DNA of 64,000 bases from Exiguobacterium sp. s146 (GTDB lineage: Bacteria; Bacillota; Bacilli; Exiguobacteriales; Exiguobacteriaceae): NCBI RefSeq assembly GCF_018618415.1, contig NZ_JACSMA010000003.1, positions 62,001 through 126,000 of the forward strand, read 5' to 3'. The position numbers and the translations under genes are program-made. The notes beneath the pieces are model-generated. The model searched no databases, had not been told where the DNA came from, and saw nothing but the letters and a program-made list of their open reading frames with translations. The first letter of the stretch is position 1; each line of letters begins with the position of its first letter. This document shows, in pieces, positions 62,130-64,000 of this stretch.

Positions 62130-62152
62130 AAGACGCCCACTTGGGGCGTCTT
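62130..62152 (-). terminator. Terminator
   Basis: AAGACGCC-CCAAGTG-GGCGTCTT followed by T residues on the minus strand, after the PNPOx-fold gene. Confidence 0.75.
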
Positions 62153-62160
62153 CATTTGAT

Positions 62161-62574
62161 TTACAGGTTCACTTCTTGAGGCGGCTGCCCTTTTTTATTC
62201 ATCACGCGCATCGATTGCGGCGCGATTTTTAAGATGACGAGTTTTGGATCGTCTGGACCGTCGAACCATCCTTCGAGTTTCTCGTTCCAGACTTTCTCTT
62301 TCATCGATTCGTCATCGGATACCGTCGTCTCCCCCAAAATTTCGAGATACGTATCCCCGACGCCATCGCCGTCATAGCCGATCAAAATATGCGTATACGG
62401 ATTGTTCTTCAGTTCATCGACTTTATCCGTGTCTTTCGATGTTGCCGTGTAGAGTGTCAGCTCATCATGGAAAAAAGTCATATAACGGCTGTGCGGCTTG
62501 CCTTTATAGACCGTCGCCATCGTGCCCACGTTACTATGATCTAAAATCTGTCTTGCCGTTTGCATTGCATCCAT
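62161..62574 (-). CDS. Pyridoxamine 5'-phosphate oxidase-like (general stress) protein
   Basis: A 137-residue FMN-binding split-barrel protein. The N-terminal ARQILDHSNVGTMATVYKGKPHSRYMTF in parts and the DPKLVILKIAPQSMRV ending are as in the general stress protein 26 group of PNPOx-like proteins. Such proteins bind FMN or heme; a role in stress is known only by family. The ATG at 62574 follows AAGGAGG. It ends at its own hairpin and is preceded by the csp terminator. Confidence 0.87.
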   Translation of the reverse strand: MDAMQTARQILDHSNVGTMATVYKGKPHSRYMTFFHDELTLYTATSKDTDKVDELKNNPYTHILIGYDGDGVGDTYLEILGETTVSDDESMKEKVWNEKLEGWFDGPDDPKLVILKIAPQSMRVMNKKGQPPQEVNL

Positions 62575-62649
62575 TCTGAAAAACCTCCTTGTGATAGTCA
62601 CTCGTATATTGATTCCCCTGGGACAAGTGATTAAACACGCGGACAACAT

Positions 62650-62680
62650 AAAACCTGCTCGCCGAAGCGAGCAGGTTATA
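62650..62680 (-). terminator. Terminator after the cold-shock gene
   Basis: ACCTGCTCGC-TTCG-GCGAGCAGGT followed by T residues on the minus strand. Confidence 0.88.
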
Positions 62681-62700
62681 AAATTCCTTAGAAAGGAAGA

Positions 62701-62901
62701 TTAGATTTTTTCAACGTTAGAAGCTTGTGGTCCACGAGCTCCGTCAGTGATTTCGAAAGTTACTGCTTGGCCTTCTTCAAGTGTCTTGAAGCCGTCGCCT
62801 TGGATTGCTGAGAAGTGTACGAATACGTCGTCTCCGCCTTCCATTTCGATGAAGCCGTAACCTTTTTCTGAGTTAAACCATTTTACTTTACCTGTGTTCA
62901 T
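62701..62901 (-). CDS. Cold-shock protein (CspA/CspB family)
   Basis: A 66-residue OB-fold RNA chaperone. RNP1 (KGYGFIEM) and RNP2 (VFVHFSAI) are intact, the first codons give [15 protein letters not shown], and length is standard. It melts mRNA structure in the cold. The ATG at 62901 follows AGGAGGG. A promoter (TAGACA-N17-TATATT) lies at 63062-63090, giving a leader of about 155 bases with several hairpins, as in cold-inducible csp mRNAs. Confidence 0.97.
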   Translation of the reverse strand: MNTGKVKWFNSEKGYGFIEMEGGDDVFVHFSAIQGDGFKTLEEGQAVTFEITDGARGPQASNVEKI

Positions 62902-63055
62902 AATGAACCCTCCTGAAATAAACGCTGTGCGTTCTAGTAGTGCCTTACTAGAAAAAACTGACCAAAAAAAAGCACAAACCTCTAGGATTATCTTAAACGA
63001 AAAATAATCCAAAGCGTTTTGTGAATTATGTTTCCAGCTATTCTTAATTAAGCAC
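62902..63055 (-). ncRNA. Structured 5' leader of the cold-shock gene
   Basis: Hairpins CTAGTA-AGGCAC-TACTAG (about 62936-62953) and GGATTAT with ATAATCC (about 62982-63009) lie between the promoter and the start codon. Long cold-shock leaders act as RNA thermosensors; here that is inferred. Confidence 0.55.
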
Positions 63056-63061
63056 ATATAG

Positions 63062-63090
63062 AATATACCATGGATAAATGCTTCTGTCTA
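63062..63090 (-). promoter_or_regulatory. Promoter of the cold-shock gene
   Basis: Minus strand TAGACA (63090-63085), 17-base spacer, TATATT (63067-63062). Confidence 0.75.
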
Positions 63091-63167
63091 CTAAATACTT
63101 CGGTTTGCTAAAAATACTTCTAAAACGGGTACATCCAATTGTAGTGAACGCTAGGAGGATGAACCAT

Positions 63168-64000
63168 ATGACCACATTTATTGATCGTTCGAATATCGCT
63201 GCCACCATCGCCCACCACTCGAATTGGGCGCTCGGTGATCTGGTGACGGAAACACTTGATTGGCATGAGGCGACACGACTGGCCCGCTATCCTGATCAAG
63301 CGAAAACCTATCTCTCCCACTTGCCGATGACCGAACGTATCGTCCCGGTGACCAGCTCTTTACCATTAGAACAGGTCGATGGAATCGTGCGCCCGGTATG
63401 GATGCGCCGGCTCGACGCCGAGCACTTGAATTTGAGACAAGCGACACGCCAACATGTCGACGTCACCGATTACGGGGCCGTCGGGGATGGTTCGACCGAT
63501 TGCACGCTCGCGTTCCGGCTCGCCCTCCGGTCGAACCGCCACGTCCATGTCCCAGCTGGCGTGTATATCGTCCGGGGCATCCGGATGCCGTCGAACTGTG
63601 TGCTCGAAGGAGCCGGCCAACAGGAAACGATTATCAAGCTTTCGGACCGTGCCCCGAAACATCGCCGGCTGCTTCGAAACGCGACCCCGTTCGCCGGCAA
63701 TCATCATATCGAAGTCGCACATTTGACGCTCGACTGGAACGTGGAACGTCTCGGAGACGTCGATCGGACCGCGAGTGGCGATACAGCTTCGAGCGCATTG
63801 ACGTTCGCGCACGTCAAATTCGGCTGGATTCACCACGTGACCGCGAAAAATGCTGGACTGCATGCATTCGATATCACGTCTCCCCACTATCACTACTTGG
63901 GGGACGGGCTTCGCGCCAAAAAAGGGAGTCGGTACGTATGGCTCGACCATTGCGAAGCGACGAATTACGGCGACGATGGCATCACGACCCATCATAGCGA
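63168..64000 (+). CDS. Right-handed beta-helix protein (pectate-lyase/GH28-like), 3' end outside window
   Basis: The frame is open for 277 codons from ATG 63168 (AGGAGG nine bases before) to the window edge. Residues about 95-130 (VTDYGAVGDGSTDCTLAFRLAL) are the typical start of pectate-lyase_3/GH28-type beta-helix enzymes and phage tail spikes. Then come VHVPAGVYIVRGI, VLEGAGQQETII and, near the edge, YGDDGITTHHS, with Asp residues as in polysaccharide-cleaving enzymes. There is no signal peptide. The N-terminal 90 residues are unassigned. It may act on a surface or teichuronic-type polysaccharide; function and end are unknown. Confidence 0.8.
   Translation, partial: MTTFIDRSNIAATIAHHSNWALGDLVTETLDWHEATRLARYPDQAKTYLSHLPMTERIVPVTSSLPLEQVDGIVRPVWMRRLDAEHLNLRQATRQHVDVTDYGAVGDGSTDCTLAFRLALRSNRHVHVPAGVYIVRGIRMPSNCVLEGAGQQETIIKLSDRAPKHRRLLRNATPFAGNHHIEVAHLTLDWNVERLGDVDRTASGDTASSALTFAHVKFGWIHHVTAKNAGLHAFDITSPHYHYLGDGLRAKKGSRYVWLDHCEATNYGDDGITTHHS

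Noticed and set aside
62585..62600. GTGATAGTCAC palindrome before the PNPOx-fold gene
   Set aside because: Spacing is three bases between arms, unlike the two Fnr-type sites; likely chance.

Overview
The window looks like a stretch of chromosome from a Bacillota bacterium of the Bacillales, most likely Exiguobacterium. That genus call is an inference from gene content and roughly half G+C composition. The evidence is strong AGGAGG-type ribosome binding sites, Gram-positive RNA switches (T-box, preQ1, guanine), a bacillithiol deacetylase (BshB2 with YojF), LutABC, an Mn-dependent pyrophosphatase and a YkpA-type ABC-F protein. I see no rRNA, tRNA, CRISPR array, insertion sequence or prophage. 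Genes are packed on both strands and separated by many bidirectional hairpin terminators. No stretch over about 300 bases lacks a gene or a recognisable leader; the longest such stretch, upstream of the phenylalanine hydroxylase, is filled by a T-box.

Layout. 1-3616 (minus): a two-component system, then a DUF1499 protein and an FAD disulfide oxidoreductase cut by the window edge. 3742-5584: HAD phosphatase and anchored esterase. 5625-7440: phenylalanine 4-hydroxylase behind a T-box whose specifier reads best as tyrosine. 7561-12272: uracil-DNA glycosylase, azoreductase with a MarR regulator, a lipid kinase, and a CBS-ACT protein. 12461-14360: pyridoxal kinase and bacillithiol genes. 14355-19913: a 30-residue membrane peptide gene, UppP, an MFS gene with a stop codon near its start, DJ-1, alkyladenine glycosylase, Nudix and NhaC. 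20066-22413: preQ1 riboswitch and queCDEF. 22444-25781: TVP38-type membrane protein, coiled-coil protein, His-rich membrane protein, GNAT, TrmH. 26003-28476: a PTS permease with overlapping operators and a DNase I-fold hydrolase. 28592-34992: MFS, hydrolase, NCS2 permease, and a guanine-riboswitch xpt-pbuX unit that may read into two more genes. 35141-41646: NAD-binding protein, ABC-F, DUF418, a three-gene ABC exporter, GNAT. 41703-46035: pyrophosphatase, small acidic protein, cysteine-free HesB protein, LacI regulator with a palindromic operator, AzgA-type purine permease. 46275-49110: lutABC. 49158-53487: PadR with a DUF1700/DUF4097 protein, orphan histidine kinase, glucose dehydrogenase. 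53680-58507: CNNM protein, 5' nuclease, CatE-like dioxygenase with a divergent HxlR regulator, S66 peptidase. 58512-62574: HTH-TPR regulator divergent from an MFS exporter, then DUF3817 and DoxX genes that each carry an Fnr/Crp-like site, and a PNPOx-fold protein. 62701-64000: cold-shock protein with a long leader, and the start of a beta-helix protein.

Themes. Redox, quinone and thiol stress genes recur: azoreductase/MarR, CatE/HxlR, BshB2, DJ-1 and the oxidoreductase. Purine uptake and salvage recur too: xpt, pbuX, a second NCS2 permease and a PbuG-type permease. The most interesting leads are the tyrosine-type T-box on a phenylalanine hydroxylase, the HTH-TPR/MFS pair with two matching 19-bp operators, two previously unmarked microprotein genes, the interrupted MFS start, and the paired Fnr-like sites.
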